Below are positions 8,281 to 17,455 of a stretch of DNA of 64,000 nucleotides, piece after piece. A program made the translations under genes and the position numbers. The DNA is from Ramlibacter agri. Its GTDB lineage: Bacteria > Pseudomonadota > Gammaproteobacteria > Burkholderiales > Burkholderiaceae_C. The DNA lies in the NCBI RefSeq assembly GCF_012927085.1, contig NZ_JABBFX010000002.1, forward strand, positions 682,001 through 746,000. Direction: 5' to 3'. Below the pieces are notes generated by a model. That model was given only the letters and a program-made list of their open reading frames with translations, was not told where the DNA came from and did not search any database. The first letter of the stretch is position 1, and the number at the start of each line of letters is the position of its first letter.

Positions 8281-10797
8281 ATGCTGGCCCTGCTCGCCAC
8301 CTATTCCTGGCCCGAGGTGCGCCACCATCCCTGGCGCAGCGCCACCGCGGTGCTGGCCGTGATGCTGGGCGTGGCCCTGGCCTTCTCCGTGCAGTTGATC
8401 AACGCCTCGGCGCTGGACGAATTCGCCAGCGCCGCACGCTCGGTCGGCGGCCAGCCGGACCTGGAGCTGCGCGCCAGCGCCGGCGCGCTGGACGAGAACC
8501 TCTACGCCCGCGTCGCCACCGATCCGCAGGTGGCCGCCGCCAGCCCCGTGCTCGAACTGCAGACGCTGGCCCTGGCCGCCGACGGCGAGCGCCGCGGCGT
8601 GCGCGTGCTGGGCGTCGACGCGCTGGTGGTGGGCGCGGTCGCGCCGGGACTGGTGCCGATCGTCAGCGAAGGCGGCGACCGCCTCGCCGTGCTGGCACCC
8701 GACACCGTGTTCCCCAACGCCGCCGCCCGCGCCATGCTGCCGCCGGGCCGGGTGCAGGTGCAGGCGGGCCTGCAGTGGCACAAGCTGCAGGTGGCGGGCC
8801 GGGCCGGCGCGGGCGGCGGGCCGCTGCTGGTGATGGACATCGCCGCGGCGCAGGACCTGTTCGGCCGCCGCGGCGAACTCACGCGCATCGACGTGCGGCT
8901 GCGTGCCGGCGTCGCCCCCACGGACTGGCTGCGGCACGCGCAGCTGCCGGCCGGCGTGCAGCACTCCGAGCCGCGCGATGCGGGCCAACGGGTCGACGCG
9001 CTGTCGCGCGCCTACCGCGTCAACCTCACGGTGCTGGCGCTGGTGGCGCTCTTCACCGGGGCCTTCCTGGTGTTCTCGGTGCTGGCGCTCAGCGTCGCGC
9101 GGCGCTCACAGCAGCTCGCGCTGCTCGGCGTGCTGGGGCTCACCGCGCGCCAGCGGCTGGGTCTGGTCCTGGCCGAATCGGCCGTGCTTGGCGCGCTGGG
9201 CAGCGTGCTGGGCATCGCGCTTGGCGCCGCACTGGCGGAAACGGCGCTGCGCCTGCTGGGTGGCGACCTGGGCGGCGGCTACTTCCCCGGCGTGCGCCCG
9301 CAATTGCAATGGAGCACCGTTGCGGCACTGACCTATGGCGGCCTGGGCATCGCCGCGGCAATGGCAGGCGGCTGGCTGCCGGCGCGCCAGGCCGCGCGGC
9401 TGCCACTTGCGCAGACCTTGAAGGGCCTGGGCACGGCCTTGCCGCGCGGACGGCGCCACTGGCTGGCGCTGGCCGCCCTGCTCGCCTCCGTGGCGCTCGC
9501 ACTGCTGCCGCCGATTGCAGGCATCCCGCTCGCGGCCTACGTGTCGGTCGGCCTGCTGCTGGTGGGCGGGGTCGGCGTGCTGCCGCCCGCGGTCGGCGCG
9601 CTGTACGACCGCATCGCGCCTCACGTGGCGCAGCGCCTGCTGCCGCTGCTGGCCGTGGAGCGGGCGCGGCGCGTGCGCGAGAGCGCTGCCGTCGCCGTGA
9701 GCGGCGTCGTCGCGGCGCTGAGCCTGTCGGTGGCCCTGACGGTGATGGTGGGCAGCTTCCGGCAATCGGTGGCCGACTGGCTGGACGTGCTGCTGCCGGC
9801 CGACCTGTACCTGCGCACCGCCATCAGCGCCGCCGCCGGTGACACGGTGTTCCTCAGCCCGCCGCTGGTGGCGCAGATCGCGGCCATACCGGGCGTAGCG
9901 CGCGTCGCGACGCAGCGCGCCCGCAACCTGCCGCTGGATCCGTCGCGGCCGCCCGTGACGCTGCTCGCTCGCGAGGTGGCGCCGCAAGCGCGCAACCTGC
10001 CGCTGGTGGGCGGCGTGCTGCCCGCGCCGCCCGGCCAGGTGCCCGTGTACGTGAGCGAGGCGATGGTGGACCTGTATGGCGCGCGGCGCGGCGAGCAACT
10101 GCAAGTGCTGCAGCCGGCGCTGGGCGGCGGCCCCTTCTTCGTCGCCGGCGTCTGGCGCGACTACGTGCGGCAGACCGGCGCCATCATCATCGACCAGCGC
10201 GACTACCAGCGCCTCACCGGCGATACGCGCATCAACGACGTGCAGGCGTGGCTCGCACCCGGCGCGGCGCTGGCCGACGTGCAGGAGCGCTTGCGCGCGC
10301 TGGTGCGGCGCACCGCCGGCGACCCGGACCTGGTGGAGCTCGCGTCGGCCGCGGAGGTGCGCGCCGTGTCGCTGCGCATCTTCGACCGCAGCTTCGCCGT
10401 CACCTACTGGCTGCAGGCGGTGGCCATTGCGATCGGCCTGTTCGGCGTGGCGGCCAGCTTCAGCGCGCAGGTGCTGGCGCGGCGCAAGGAGTTCGGGCTG
10501 CTCGCGCACCTGGGGCTCACCCGGCGGCAGATCCTGGCGGTGGTCGCCGGCGAGGGCGCAGCCTGGACCTTCATCGGCGCACTGGCCGGCCTCGCGCTCG
10601 GGCTCGGCGTGGCCGTGGTGCTGGTGTATGTCGTCAACCCGCAGAGCTTCCATTGGACGATGGACCTGCTGCTGCCTTGGGGGCGCTTGCTCGCGCTGTG
10701 CGCCGCTGTTGTTGTCTCGGGCACCGTGACTGCGTGGCTCGCGGGACGCGCCGCCGCGGGACGGGATGCGGTGTTGGCGGTGAAGGAGGATTGGTGA
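8281..10797 (+). CDS. FtsX-family ABC transporter permease
   Basis: 838 residues from the ATG at 8281; the open frame starts earlier, but that part overlaps the divergent acetyltransferase. An N-terminal membrane segment (TAVLAVMLGVALAFSVQLI) is followed by a large periplasmic domain, then blocks of membrane helices around residues 245-410 and 440-520, a second periplasmic domain and three C-terminal helices. This is the duplicated FtsX layout of lipoprotein/lipid-handling permeases. Its stop overlaps the lipocalin-like gene start (TGATG). The cognate ATPase is probably the one at 5193-5834. Confidence 0.9.
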   Translation: MLALLATYSWPEVRHHPWRSATAVLAVMLGVALAFSVQLINASALDEFASAARSVGGQPDLELRASAGALDENLYARVATDPQVAAASPVLELQTLALAADGERRGVRVLGVDALVVGAVAPGLVPIVSEGGDRLAVLAPDTVFPNAAARAMLPPGRVQVQAGLQWHKLQVAGRAGAGGGPLLVMDIAAAQDLFGRRGELTRIDVRLRAGVAPTDWLRHAQLPAGVQHSEPRDAGQRVDALSRAYRVNLTVLALVALFTGAFLVFSVLALSVARRSQQLALLGVLGLTARQRLGLVLAESAVLGALGSVLGIALGAALAETALRLLGGDLGGGYFPGVRPQLQWSTVAALTYGGLGIAAAMAGGWLPARQAARLPLAQTLKGLGTALPRGRRHWLALAALLASVALALLPPIAGIPLAAYVSVGLLLVGGVGVLPPAVGALYDRIAPHVAQRLLPLLAVERARRVRESAAVAVSGVVAALSLSVALTVMVGSFRQSVADWLDVLLPADLYLRTAISAAAGDTVFLSPPLVAQIAAIPGVARVATQRARNLPLDPSRPPVTLLAREVAPQARNLPLVGGVLPAPPGQVPVYVSEAMVDLYGARRGEQLQVLQPALGGGPFFVAGVWRDYVRQTGAIIIDQRDYQRLTGDTRINDVQAWLAPGAALADVQERLRALVRRTAGDPDLVELASAAEVRAVSLRIFDRSFAVTYWLQAVAIAIGLFGVAASFSAQVLARRKEFGLLAHLGLTRRQILAVVAGEGAAWTFIGALAGLALGLGVAVVLVYVVNPQSFHWTMDLLLPWGRLLALCAAVVVSGTVTAWLAGRAAAGRDAVLAVKEDW

Positions 10798-11843
10798 TGC
10801 GCCGCCGTCCCCTGCTGTTCGCCCTGCCCGCCTTCGCTTTCGCCGGGCCGGCCGTGCTGACCGAGCGCAAGCTCGCCTTCCCGCGCGACCACGGCGCGCA
10901 TCCGGACCTGCGCACCGAGTGGTGGTACATCACCGGCGAGCTGCGCGCCGGCGAGCGGCGCTTCGGCTTCCAGGTGACCTTCTTCCGCTCGCGCGTGGAC
11001 GAGACGCAGCAGATGCAGTCGCGCTTCGCCGCCAGGCAGCTGGTGTTCGCGCATGCCGCGGTGACCGACGTGCAGGGCCGCAAGCTGTGGCACGACGGCC
11101 GCATCGCGCGCGCAGGCTTTGGCATCGCCGGGGCCGACGAAGCCGATGCGCACCTGGTGCTGCAGGACTGGTCGCTCGCGCGCGCAGGCGAGACCTGGCA
11201 GGCCCGCGTGCCGGCGCGCGACTTCGCGCTGGACCTGCGCTGCACGCCGACGCAGCCCGTGTTGCTGCAAGGCCGCGGCGGCCTCTCGCGCAAGGGGCCG
11301 GACCCGGAGCAGGCGAGCTACTACTACAGCCTGCCGCAGCTGGCGGTCGCCGGCCGGCTCTCCTTGCAAGGAAAAGCCTTCGAGGTCGCAGGCAAGGCCT
11401 GGCTGGACCACGAATGGAGCGAGGCGCTGATGCACCCCGATGCGGTGGGCTGGGACTGGATCGGCATGAACCTGGACGATGGCAGCGCGCTCACCGCGTT
11501 CCGCCTGCGGCGCAAGGATGGATCGACGCTGTGGGACGGCGGGTCCTTCCGCAGCGCCGACGGCCGCCTCTTCATCGCCAAGCCGGGCGAAACGGAGTTC
11601 AAGCCGGGACGGCGCTGGGCCAGCCCCAGCTCGCGGGCGAGCTATCCGGTGGAGTGGACGGTGCGCACGCCGGCGGATTTCTACGCGGTGCGGGCCGTCA
11701 TCGACAACCAGGAACTCGATAGCCGCGGGTCCACCGGCGCGATCTATTGGGAAGGCCTGTCGGAGTTGTTCGACAGCAATGGCAGGAAGGTCGGGGCGGG
11801 ATACCTTGAGATGACGGGGTACGCGAGCCCGTTGCGTTTGTGA
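10797..11843 (+). CDS. Lipocalin-like (CrtC/AttH-type) exported protein
   Basis: 348 residues. A short basic N-terminus and hydrophobic stretch (residues 5-21) act as a signal peptide. The family signature EWWYITG is at 41-47, with WLDHEWSE and GWDWIGMNL further on, typical of the carotenoid 1,2-hydratase/AttH fold (two lipocalin-like barrels). Despite the family name there are no carotenoid genes here. Genes of this type regularly follow an FtsE-like ATPase and FtsX-like permease, suggesting a periplasmic lipid-handling partner; that role is inference. Confidence 0.88.
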   Translation: MRRRPLLFALPAFAFAGPAVLTERKLAFPRDHGAHPDLRTEWWYITGELRAGERRFGFQVTFFRSRVDETQQMQSRFAARQLVFAHAAVTDVQGRKLWHDGRIARAGFGIAGADEADAHLVLQDWSLARAGETWQARVPARDFALDLRCTPTQPVLLQGRGGLSRKGPDPEQASYYYSLPQLAVAGRLSLQGKAFEVAGKAWLDHEWSEALMHPDAVGWDWIGMNLDDGSALTAFRLRRKDGSTLWDGGSFRSADGRLFIAKPGETEFKPGRRWASPSSRASYPVEWTVRTPADFYAVRAVIDNQELDSRGSTGAIYWEGLSELFDSNGRKVGAGYLEMTGYASPLRL

Positions 11844-11846
11844 ACG

Positions 11847-12542
11847 TCAATACTCCAGCTTCGGATACCAATCCGTTCCGCGCCCGGCCGGCGTGAGGTC
11901 GAGGATGTTCCACAAGGGCGTGGGGTCCGGCGCGCCGCGCGGGTCCTGGCCCGGGTCCTGCATGCCGCCCAGTTCCGAGCCCCAGAAGTGGCGCACCTGG
12001 GCGCCGTCCTTCACCCACACGTCCAGTGCGGGCCACTCGCTGCCATCCGGCGCCAGGCCGCGGTAGTCGCGCGCGAAGTCATCGCCCACGGTCTGGTAGA
12101 AGCGCAGGTTGCGCCAGCCGCGCTCGCGCGCGAAAGCCAGCTGCCGCGACACCGGCGAGCGGCCGAAGACGGCAAAGGAAACGCGCTGCGACAGGTCGCG
12201 CACCGGAATGTCCATGGCGCCGAGGAAGGCCGTGCACATGGGGCAAGGCCGCGGCCGCTGCGGCCCGTACATCCAGAAGTAGCTCACCAGCGCGTCGTGC
12301 GCGCCGAACAGGTCGGCCAGGCCGAGGTTGCGGCCGTCCTCGTCGAGGAAGCGGTAGTTGCCGGCGACGCCGCCGGGCGGCAGCGCGCGCCGCATCGCGG
12401 CCACCTTCTCGATGTGCCGGCGCAGTTCCACCTCCTCGGCCAGCAGCGCTTCGCGCGCGGCGCGGTACTCCGCGCTGTCGTTCGGGTAAGGCCGGCTCGC
12501 CTTGAGCGCGAGTTCGGTGGCGGGCGTGAGGGTCTGCGGCAT
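11847..12542 (-). CDS. DUF899 thioredoxin-like protein
   Basis: 231 residues from ATG 12542, which has a clear AGGAG ribosome site. The open frame runs upstream to 13175 but crosses the convergent gene region and is not coding. The protein opens with the DUF899 helix (EYRAAREALLAEEVELRR), then a thioredoxin fold with CPMC at 100-103 where redox cysteines would lie, and ends with the typical LWNILDLTPAGRGTDWYPKLEY. Function is unproven for this family; a dithiol redox role is likely from the motif. Confidence 0.88.
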   Translation of the reverse strand: MPQTLTPATELALKASRPYPNDSAEYRAAREALLAEEVELRRHIEKVAAMRRALPPGGVAGNYRFLDEDGRNLGLADLFGAHDALVSYFWMYGPQRPRPCPMCTAFLGAMDIPVRDLSQRVSFAVFGRSPVSRQLAFARERGWRNLRFYQTVGDDFARDYRGLAPDGSEWPALDVWVKDGAQVRHFWGSELGGMQDPGQDPRGAPDPTPLWNILDLTPAGRGTDWYPKLEY

Positions 12543-12609
12543 GAAGGCTCCTGGGCAGTCCGCTGCATTCTGCGCCTCGTGGCGCGCGCGTGCGGCGTAT
12601 GCTGGGCGC

Positions 12610-13251
12610 ATGTTCGCCGGCCATGTCGGCGCCGCGCTGGCCCTGGGCCGCATGGAGCGGCGCGTCAACGTCGCCTGGTTCGTCCTTGCGGCCCTGCTGC
12701 TCGACGTGCTGCTGTGGCTCTTCGTGCTCCTGGGCTGGGAAGCCGTGACGATCCCGGCCGACTTCGCGCAGAGGCACCAGCCCGAGTTCCACTTCCCGTG
12801 ATCGCACGGGCTGCTGGCCAGCCTGCTGTGGTCGGCCCTCGCCGCGCTGGCAGCGTGGCGCGGCCAGCGGAAGGCCGCGTTGCTGCTGGCCGCGGCCGTG
12901 TTCTCGCATTGGCTGCTCGACGCGCTGGTGCATCGCCCGGAGCTGCCGCTGGCGGGAACCGGCTCGCCCGCAATAGGCCTAAGCTTGTGGAATGCCATGC
13001 CATTCGCGCTCGCGGTCGAGGCAGCAATCGCGTTGGCGGGGCTGTGGCTGTTCCTGCGCGGCAGCGGTTTGCCGCGCAGCCGCGCAGTCATGCTCGCGCT
13101 GCTCGTCATGGCCACGCTCGCGTTCACCATCGCCGGCATGACCGTCGCGCCGGCGCCGCCTTCCGCGCTGGCCATGGCGGCCAGTTCGCTGGTGACGATT
13201 GCCGTGCTGTGCGCCCTGGTGGCCTGGCTCGTTCATGGAAGGTCTAGATGA
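12610..13251 (+). pseudogene. Integral membrane protein gene interrupted by an in-frame TGA
   Basis: One frame runs from ATG 12610 to TGA 13249-13251 (214 codons) but is cut by TGA at 12799-12801. The first part gives 63 residues with a membrane helix (WFVLAALLLDVLLWLFVLLGW); after the TGA the same frame reads SHGLLASLLWSALAALAAW and continues with three or four more helices and HWLLDALVHRPELPL. The stop falls in HFP-stop-SHGLL, where a Trp or Tyr is expected, so a single TGG to TGA change explains it. The 3' end overlaps the DUF3574 gene start (ATGA). It may be a true nonsense mutation or a sequencing error. Confidence 0.75.
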
Positions 13252-13652
13252 GGTCGTACCTGTTCGCCGCTGCCCTGCTCGCGCTGCTCGCGGGCTGCGC
13301 GGCTCCCGAGCCTCTGCGCTGCAGCGGCACCGAACAAGCCGAAGTGGAAGAGCACTTGTACTTCGGCTCGAAAAAACCGGACGGCCGCGTGACCGACGCG
13401 CAATGGCAAGGCTTCCTGGCCGACGAGGTGACGCCGCGCTTCCCCGAAGGGCTGACGGCGTGGCCTGCGTCGGGCCAGTGGCGCTCCGGCAGCCTGGTCG
13501 TGCATGAAAAGTCCTGGGTGCTGGTGCTGGTGCACCGCCCCACGCCCGAGCTCGAGCGCGAAGTGCTGGCCTTGATGGACGCATACAAAGGCCGCTTCCA
13601 GCAGGAGGCGGTGCTGCGCGTGCGCACGCCCGCCTGCATGTCCCTGCACTGA
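13248..13652 (+). CDS. DUF3574 lipoprotein
   Basis: 134 residues. Lipoprotein signal ending LLAGC (Cys17). The DUF3574 pattern follows: LYFG at about 42, VTDAQWQGFLADEVTPRFPEG, and a C-terminal helix before the paired Cys. Small envelope lipoprotein of unknown function. It overlaps by 4 bp (ATGA) the damaged membrane protein gene, so it was probably co-translated with it. Confidence 0.82.
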   Translation: MRSYLFAAALLALLAGCAAPEPLRCSGTEQAEVEEHLYFGSKKPDGRVTDAQWQGFLADEVTPRFPEGLTAWPASGQWRSGSLVVHEKSWVLVLVHRPTPELEREVLALMDAYKGRFQQEAVLRVRTPACMSLH

Positions 13653-13692
13653 GTTGCGCGCACCGCGGGGCTCCCTTAAGCTGGGCCCGACC

Positions 13693-14226
13693 ATGCCCGC
13701 CATCACCTTGCGCCCGCTCGCCTCGCCGGCCGAAGGCGAGGCCGCGCGTCCGCTCGTGGCCGAGTACCTGCACTGGGTGGCCGGCGTCGCGCAGTCCGAA
13801 TACGGCCTGGCCTTCGACGTGGACGCGATGCTGCAGTCCGACCTCGAAGACCCCGGCAAGTTCTATCCGCCCACCGGACGCTTCTACCTGGTGCAGGCGG
13901 ATGGCGCGCCGGTGGGCATCGGCTGCCTGAAGCAGCTGGCGCCGGGTGTAGGCGAACTGCAGCGCATGTACGTGCAGCCGCAACTGCGCGGCGCGGGCGC
14001 CGGCCGCCTGCTGCTGCAGCGCCTGCTGGAAGATGCGCGGGCGCTGGGCCATGCACGCGTGCGGCTGGAAAGCCTGAAGGCGCTGGGCGCGGCGCACGGG
14101 CTGTACCGCTCCGCCGGCTTCCGTGACATCGCTCCCTACGGCGACAACAGCATGCGCGATTACCAGGCCGCCGACGCACTGGACGCGTACCGCGGCAGCG
14201 CCGTCTTCATGGAACTGGCGCTGTGA
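13693..14226 (+). CDS. GNAT-family N-acetyltransferase
   Basis: 177 residues from the ATG at 13693 (an upstream ATG at 13654 adds a non-conserved tail). Acetyl-CoA loop at about 97-105 (QLRGAGAGRLLL), preceded by the strand GELQRMYVQP and followed by HGLYRSAGFRDIAPY. Typical small-molecule GNAT; substrate unknown. It overlaps the next gene by 4 bp (GTGA at 14223), suggesting coupling with the VOC protein. Confidence 0.85.
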   Translation: MPAITLRPLASPAEGEAARPLVAEYLHWVAGVAQSEYGLAFDVDAMLQSDLEDPGKFYPPTGRFYLVQADGAPVGIGCLKQLAPGVGELQRMYVQPQLRGAGAGRLLLQRLLEDARALGHARVRLESLKALGAAHGLYRSAGFRDIAPYGDNSMRDYQAADALDAYRGSAVFMELAL

Positions 14227-14633
14227 TCCACATCCGCGAGATCGACCACCTGGTGCTGCGCATCCGCGCTCTGGAGCCGATGTTGCGCTTCTATTGCGAA
14301 GGCCTGGGCTGCACGGTGGAAATGCGGCAGGACGGGATCGGCCTGGTCCAGCTGCGCGCCGGCCGTTCCATCCTGGACCTGGTGCCGGTCGACGGCGTGC
14401 TGGGCCGAGCCGGCGGCGCGCCACCGGGCGCGGAGGGCCGCAACCTGGACCACTTCTGCTTCCGCGTGGAGCCCTTCGACGAGGCCGCGATCCGCGCGCA
14501 GCTGGCGAGCGTGGGCGCCACCGCCGGGCCCGTGGAGCGGCGCTATGGCGCGGAGGGCTACGGCCCTTCGCTGTATTTGAACGATCCCGAAGGCAACACG
14601 GTGGAGCTCAAGGGCCCGCCGGAAGGAAGCTAG
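14223..14633 (+). CDS. VOC-superfamily (glyoxalase/bleomycin-resistance fold) protein
   Basis: 136 residues with a GTG start overlapping the acetyltransferase stop. Paired beta-alpha-beta-beta-beta modules: IDHLVLRI at 7-14 supplies a first His ligand (His9), LDHFCFRV the second-module His, and DPEGNTVEL near the end the Glu ligand. This is a single-domain VOC metalloprotein. Similar genes are called glyoxalase, but substrate cannot be assigned. Confidence 0.85.
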   Translation: MIHIREIDHLVLRIRALEPMLRFYCEGLGCTVEMRQDGIGLVQLRAGRSILDLVPVDGVLGRAGGAPPGAEGRNLDHFCFRVEPFDEAAIRAQLASVGATAGPVERRYGAEGYGPSLYLNDPEGNTVELKGPPEGS

Positions 14634-14696
14634 CTCGTCCTACAGCGGCGGCCTGGCGCCGGCCGCAAGATGCCGTCAAGACAACGAGGTGAATCC

Positions 14697-15068
14697 ATGG
14701 CACTGCCCCATGCCAAACTGCTGGACATCATCAACGTCTCCCCGCTCGGCGAGAAGCTGCATGGCGCGGTGAGCACCAGCCTCATCAAGACCGAGCGCAT
14801 GCAGCTGCTGCACGTGGTGATGAAGGCGCACCAGGACATGCCGCGCCACCACGTCGACGACGAATGCACCCTGCACTGCCTGGAAGGCACGGTGGAGGTG
14901 GTGATGGGAAGCGGCGTGCGCCAGCTCGACGCCGGCAACATCGTCGTGCTGCCGGCCGGCCAGGATCACTCGCTGCGCGCACGAACCGATTGCGCCGTGC
15001 TGGTGACCTTGCTGCTGCGCAAGGGCGATGCGGGGAATCGCGGCGGTGCGGGGAACCAGCGGATCTGA
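14697..15068 (+). CDS. Small cupin-domain protein
   Basis: 123 residues from ATG 14697, which has a GAGGTGA ribosome site. The beta-barrel cupin pattern is seen: His51/His52 with Glu56 (PRHHVDDE), a glycine turn LEGTVEVVMG, and His91 in PAGQDHSL, which together could bind one metal ion. Function is unknown. It is convergent with the SDR gene, with a short palindromic repeat between them. Confidence 0.82.
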   Translation: MALPHAKLLDIINVSPLGEKLHGAVSTSLIKTERMQLLHVVMKAHQDMPRHHVDDECTLHCLEGTVEVVMGSGVRQLDAGNIVVLPAGQDHSLRARTDCAVLVTLLLRKGDAGNRGGAGNQRI

Positions 15069-15082
15069 TCCTGCCCCTTGTC

Positions 15083-15103
15083 ATTGCGGGCTTGACCCGC
15101 AAT
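15083..15103. repeat. Dispersed 8-5-8 palindrome, copy 1
   Basis: ATTGCGGG - CTTGA - CCCGCAAT, perfect stem of 8 bp, in the gap between two convergent genes. The same layout (8-bp arms around a CTTGA/CTGGA centre) occurs at 52338-52358 and 55540-55559. Confidence 0.75.
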
Positions 15104-15126
15104 CCATGCCCGCAAGGCAAGACGGC

Positions 15127-15867
15127 TCACTGCGACAACCGGCCGCCCGATACGTCGAACACCGCGCCGGTCGTGAAGCTGCAGGCCGGACTGGCGATCC
15201 AGCCGACCATGGCCGCCACCTCCTGCGGAGCGCCGGCACGGCCCATCGGAATGCGCGAACGCATCGCTTCGGCGAACTGCGGCGTCATCTGCGCCAGCAG
15301 CGGCGTCTCGATCAGCGCGGGAGCGACGCAATTGAAGGTGATGCCGCTGCGGATATATTCCTTCGCGAGGCTCTGCGTCAGCCCGATCAAGCCGGCTTTC
15401 GAAGCGCTGTACGCCGCGGCATCCGCGATCCCGCGCAGTCCCCCGACAGACGAAATATTGACCACGCGCCCGTAGCCCCGCGCGGCCATCGCCGGTGCGG
15501 CGCGGCGGCAGATCTCAAACACCGAAGTGAGGTTCAGCGCGATGACGCGGTCCCACTCGGAGCGCTGGTACTCCGAGGCCGGACGGGTCGCCCCCGCGAT
15601 GCCTGCGTTGTTGACCAGGATCGCGAGGCCGCCCTCCATCGCGTCGGCCCGCACCAGCTCGCGCTCCACGGCCGCCGAGTCGGTCACGTCGACGCTGCGG
15701 GGCAGCAGCCGGCCGGTGGCAGCCTCCGGATGCCCGGCCAGCTTCGTGGCTTCCGGGTCCCAGGCGAGCACCGTTGCGCCGTCGGCCAGCAACTGGTCCA
15801 CGATCGCAAGGCCGATGCCGCCCGCTGCGCCGGTGACGATGGCCACCCGGCCCTCCTGCGGCTTCAT
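15127..15867 (-). CDS. SDR-family oxidoreductase
   Basis: 246 residues. NAD(P)-binding TGAAGGIG at 12-19, NNAG at 86-89, catalytic Ser140, Tyr153 and Lys157 (YSASK). Asp37 after the second strand (LAWD) suggests NAD(H) preference; that is inference. It is the last gene of a four-gene leftward operon. Its start overlaps the end of the isomerase-like gene (ATGA at 15864-15867). With the second SDR and the isomerase it probably dehydrogenates a sugar acid or polyol-type compound. Confidence 0.9.
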   Translation of the reverse strand: MKPQEGRVAIVTGAAGGIGLAIVDQLLADGATVLAWDPEATKLAGHPEAATGRLLPRSVDVTDSAAVERELVRADAMEGGLAILVNNAGIAGATRPASEYQRSEWDRVIALNLTSVFEICRRAAPAMAARGYGRVVNISSVGGLRGIADAAAYSASKAGLIGLTQSLAKEYIRSGITFNCVAPALIETPLLAQMTPQFAEAMRSRIPMGRAGAPQEVAAMVGWIASPACSFTTGAVFDVSGGRLSQ

Positions 15868-16697
15868 GGCCGCCCCTTCAACAAGCTACAGACCGCATCG
15901 AAGCCCTGGCGCGCGCCTTCGGCCTGCGGCAGCATCCGGTAGTGGTCGCTGAGAACCTCGAGCGAGAGCGCTCCCGCATAGCCGATGAAGCCGAGCGCCT
16001 CCATGAAGCCGTCCATGTCCAGTGCGCCCTGCCCGGGCAGCAAACGGTAGTAGCGGCTGAGGTCCGTAGTGGAGAGGCGAGCCTGTGGCAGGTCGGCCAA
16101 CTGCACATGGAAGACGCGGCGCGCATCGAGCTCGCGCACGCCGGCCATGGGCAGGCCCAGGGCACCGATGTGCGAGGAGTCGAGCAGCAGGCCCACGGCG
16201 GGATGGTCCGCAAGTTCGACCAGTTCCCAGGCGCGCCGGTAATCCCGGATGTGCGTGCCCCAGCACAGCGCTTCGTACGCGATGCGCAGGCCGCGGGCCT
16301 GGGCCAGGTCGCCGAGCCGGCGCAGGTCATCGACTTGCCGGCGACGGTCGGACGACGCATCGGGCGAGGTGTTGGAGCAGGCCACCAGCAGCGGCGCGCC
16401 CAGCCAGGCGGCCTGCGCCAGCAACTGGTCAGCGACTTCGGTGCGGCGGACCAGTTCGGAATCCGCGCAGCCTTCGTAGTCGCGCACCAGGTTGTAGGCG
16501 CAGACCCGGAGCCCGGATTGCGCGAGCAGGTCGAGCGTGTATTCGACGCCTCGCAGGCTGGCGAACAGGTCGCCGGCCGTCAGCTCCACCTGGGAGAAGC
16601 CGGCGGCGCGGATCGCTTGCAGCCGCACGGCCAGGTCCCCCGAGAACATGGCCGTGCTGCAGCCGAGTACGTGGCGCGGAAGTTGTTCTGTTTTCAT
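15864..16697 (-). CDS. Sugar phosphate isomerase/epimerase-like TIM-barrel protein
   Basis: 277 residues from ATG 16697; the frame extends upstream but only within the overlapping SDR gene. AP-endonuclease-2-like TIM barrel with the usual acidic metal ligands: Glu142 (IAYEALCWG), Asp173 with His176 (LLLDSSHIG), and a Glu in the last strands (LSLEVLSD). Family members include xylose isomerase-like enzymes, hydroxypyruvate isomerase, IolE and dehydroshikimate dehydratase, so the reaction is open. It overlaps both neighbours by 4 bp (ATGA), a tightly coupled operon. Confidence 0.87.
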   Translation of the reverse strand: MKTEQLPRHVLGCSTAMFSGDLAVRLQAIRAAGFSQVELTAGDLFASLRGVEYTLDLLAQSGLRVCAYNLVRDYEGCADSELVRRTEVADQLLAQAAWLGAPLLVACSNTSPDASSDRRRQVDDLRRLGDLAQARGLRIAYEALCWGTHIRDYRRAWELVELADHPAVGLLLDSSHIGALGLPMAGVRELDARRVFHVQLADLPQARLSTTDLSRYYRLLPGQGALDMDGFMEALGFIGYAGALSLEVLSDHYRMLPQAEGARQGFDAVCSLLKGRP

Positions 16698-17455
16698 CCC
16701 GCCAGGAATCCCCCGTCGACCGGCAACACGGTGCCCGTGATATACGCCGACAGCGGCGAGACCAGGAAGAGCACGGCACACGCCACTTCCTCCGGCGTGC
16801 CGAGGCGTCCCATGGCCGTGCGCTGGCCGAACATGCCCATCCACTCGGCATCGTGCTTGCGGCGCGCCATCATCGCCGTGTCGATGCCCCCCGGGGCAAC
16901 CGCATTGACCCGCACGCCATCGCGCGCAAGCTCTTTCGCGAGCACCTGCGTGAGCGAACGCACTCCGCCCTTGGAACTGACATACGAGAAGCTCCCGGTC
17001 ACGGCATGGAAGGACGCGGCGGAGGCGATGTTCACGATGCAGCCGCGCGTCTGTCGCAGTGCCGGCGCGAACGCGCGTGCCATCCGGAACGGCCCGTCGA
17101 GATTCACGGCCATGTGCCGGTCCCACAGCGCTTCCACCTCAGGATCGTCCAGGGGCAGCTGGCCACTGATGCCGGCGTTGTTGACGAGGACGGAAACGGG
17201 ACCGTCCATGCGCTCGCGCAGCCGCGCGATGGAAGCCGCGCTGGCCACGTCGAGCTCCTCGGAGCGCGCCGTGCCCGCGAGGTCCTTGATCTCCGCCACC
17301 GTCTCGCTCGCGCCGTCGCGGTCCGCGTCGGCCACGACGACGCTGGCGCCGGCGGCCGCGAGCAGCTTGCTGATGCCGCGGCCGATGCCGCGCGCTCCCC
17401 CGGTGACGAGGGCCGTGCGGCCCTCCAGGCGCAATGCCGTCTGCAGGTCGATCAT
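16694..17455 (-). CDS. SDR-family oxidoreductase
   Basis: 253 residues. TGGARGIG at 18-25, NNAG at 92-95, Ser145, Tyr158 and Lys162 (YVSSK), and the C-terminal ITGTVLPVDGGF typical of classical SDRs. Asp43 in VVVADAD points to NAD(H). Only about family-level similarity to the other SDR of the operon. Start and stop codons overlap the Bug-protein gene upstream and the isomerase gene downstream. Confidence 0.9.
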   Translation of the reverse strand: MIDLQTALRLEGRTALVTGGARGIGRGISKLLAAAGASVVVADADRDGASETVAEIKDLAGTARSEELDVASAASIARLRERMDGPVSVLVNNAGISGQLPLDDPEVEALWDRHMAVNLDGPFRMARAFAPALRQTRGCIVNIASAASFHAVTGSFSYVSSKGGVRSLTQVLAKELARDGVRVNAVAPGGIDTAMMARRKHDAEWMGMFGQRTAMGRLGTPEEVACAVLFLVSPLSAYITGTVLPVDGGFLAG

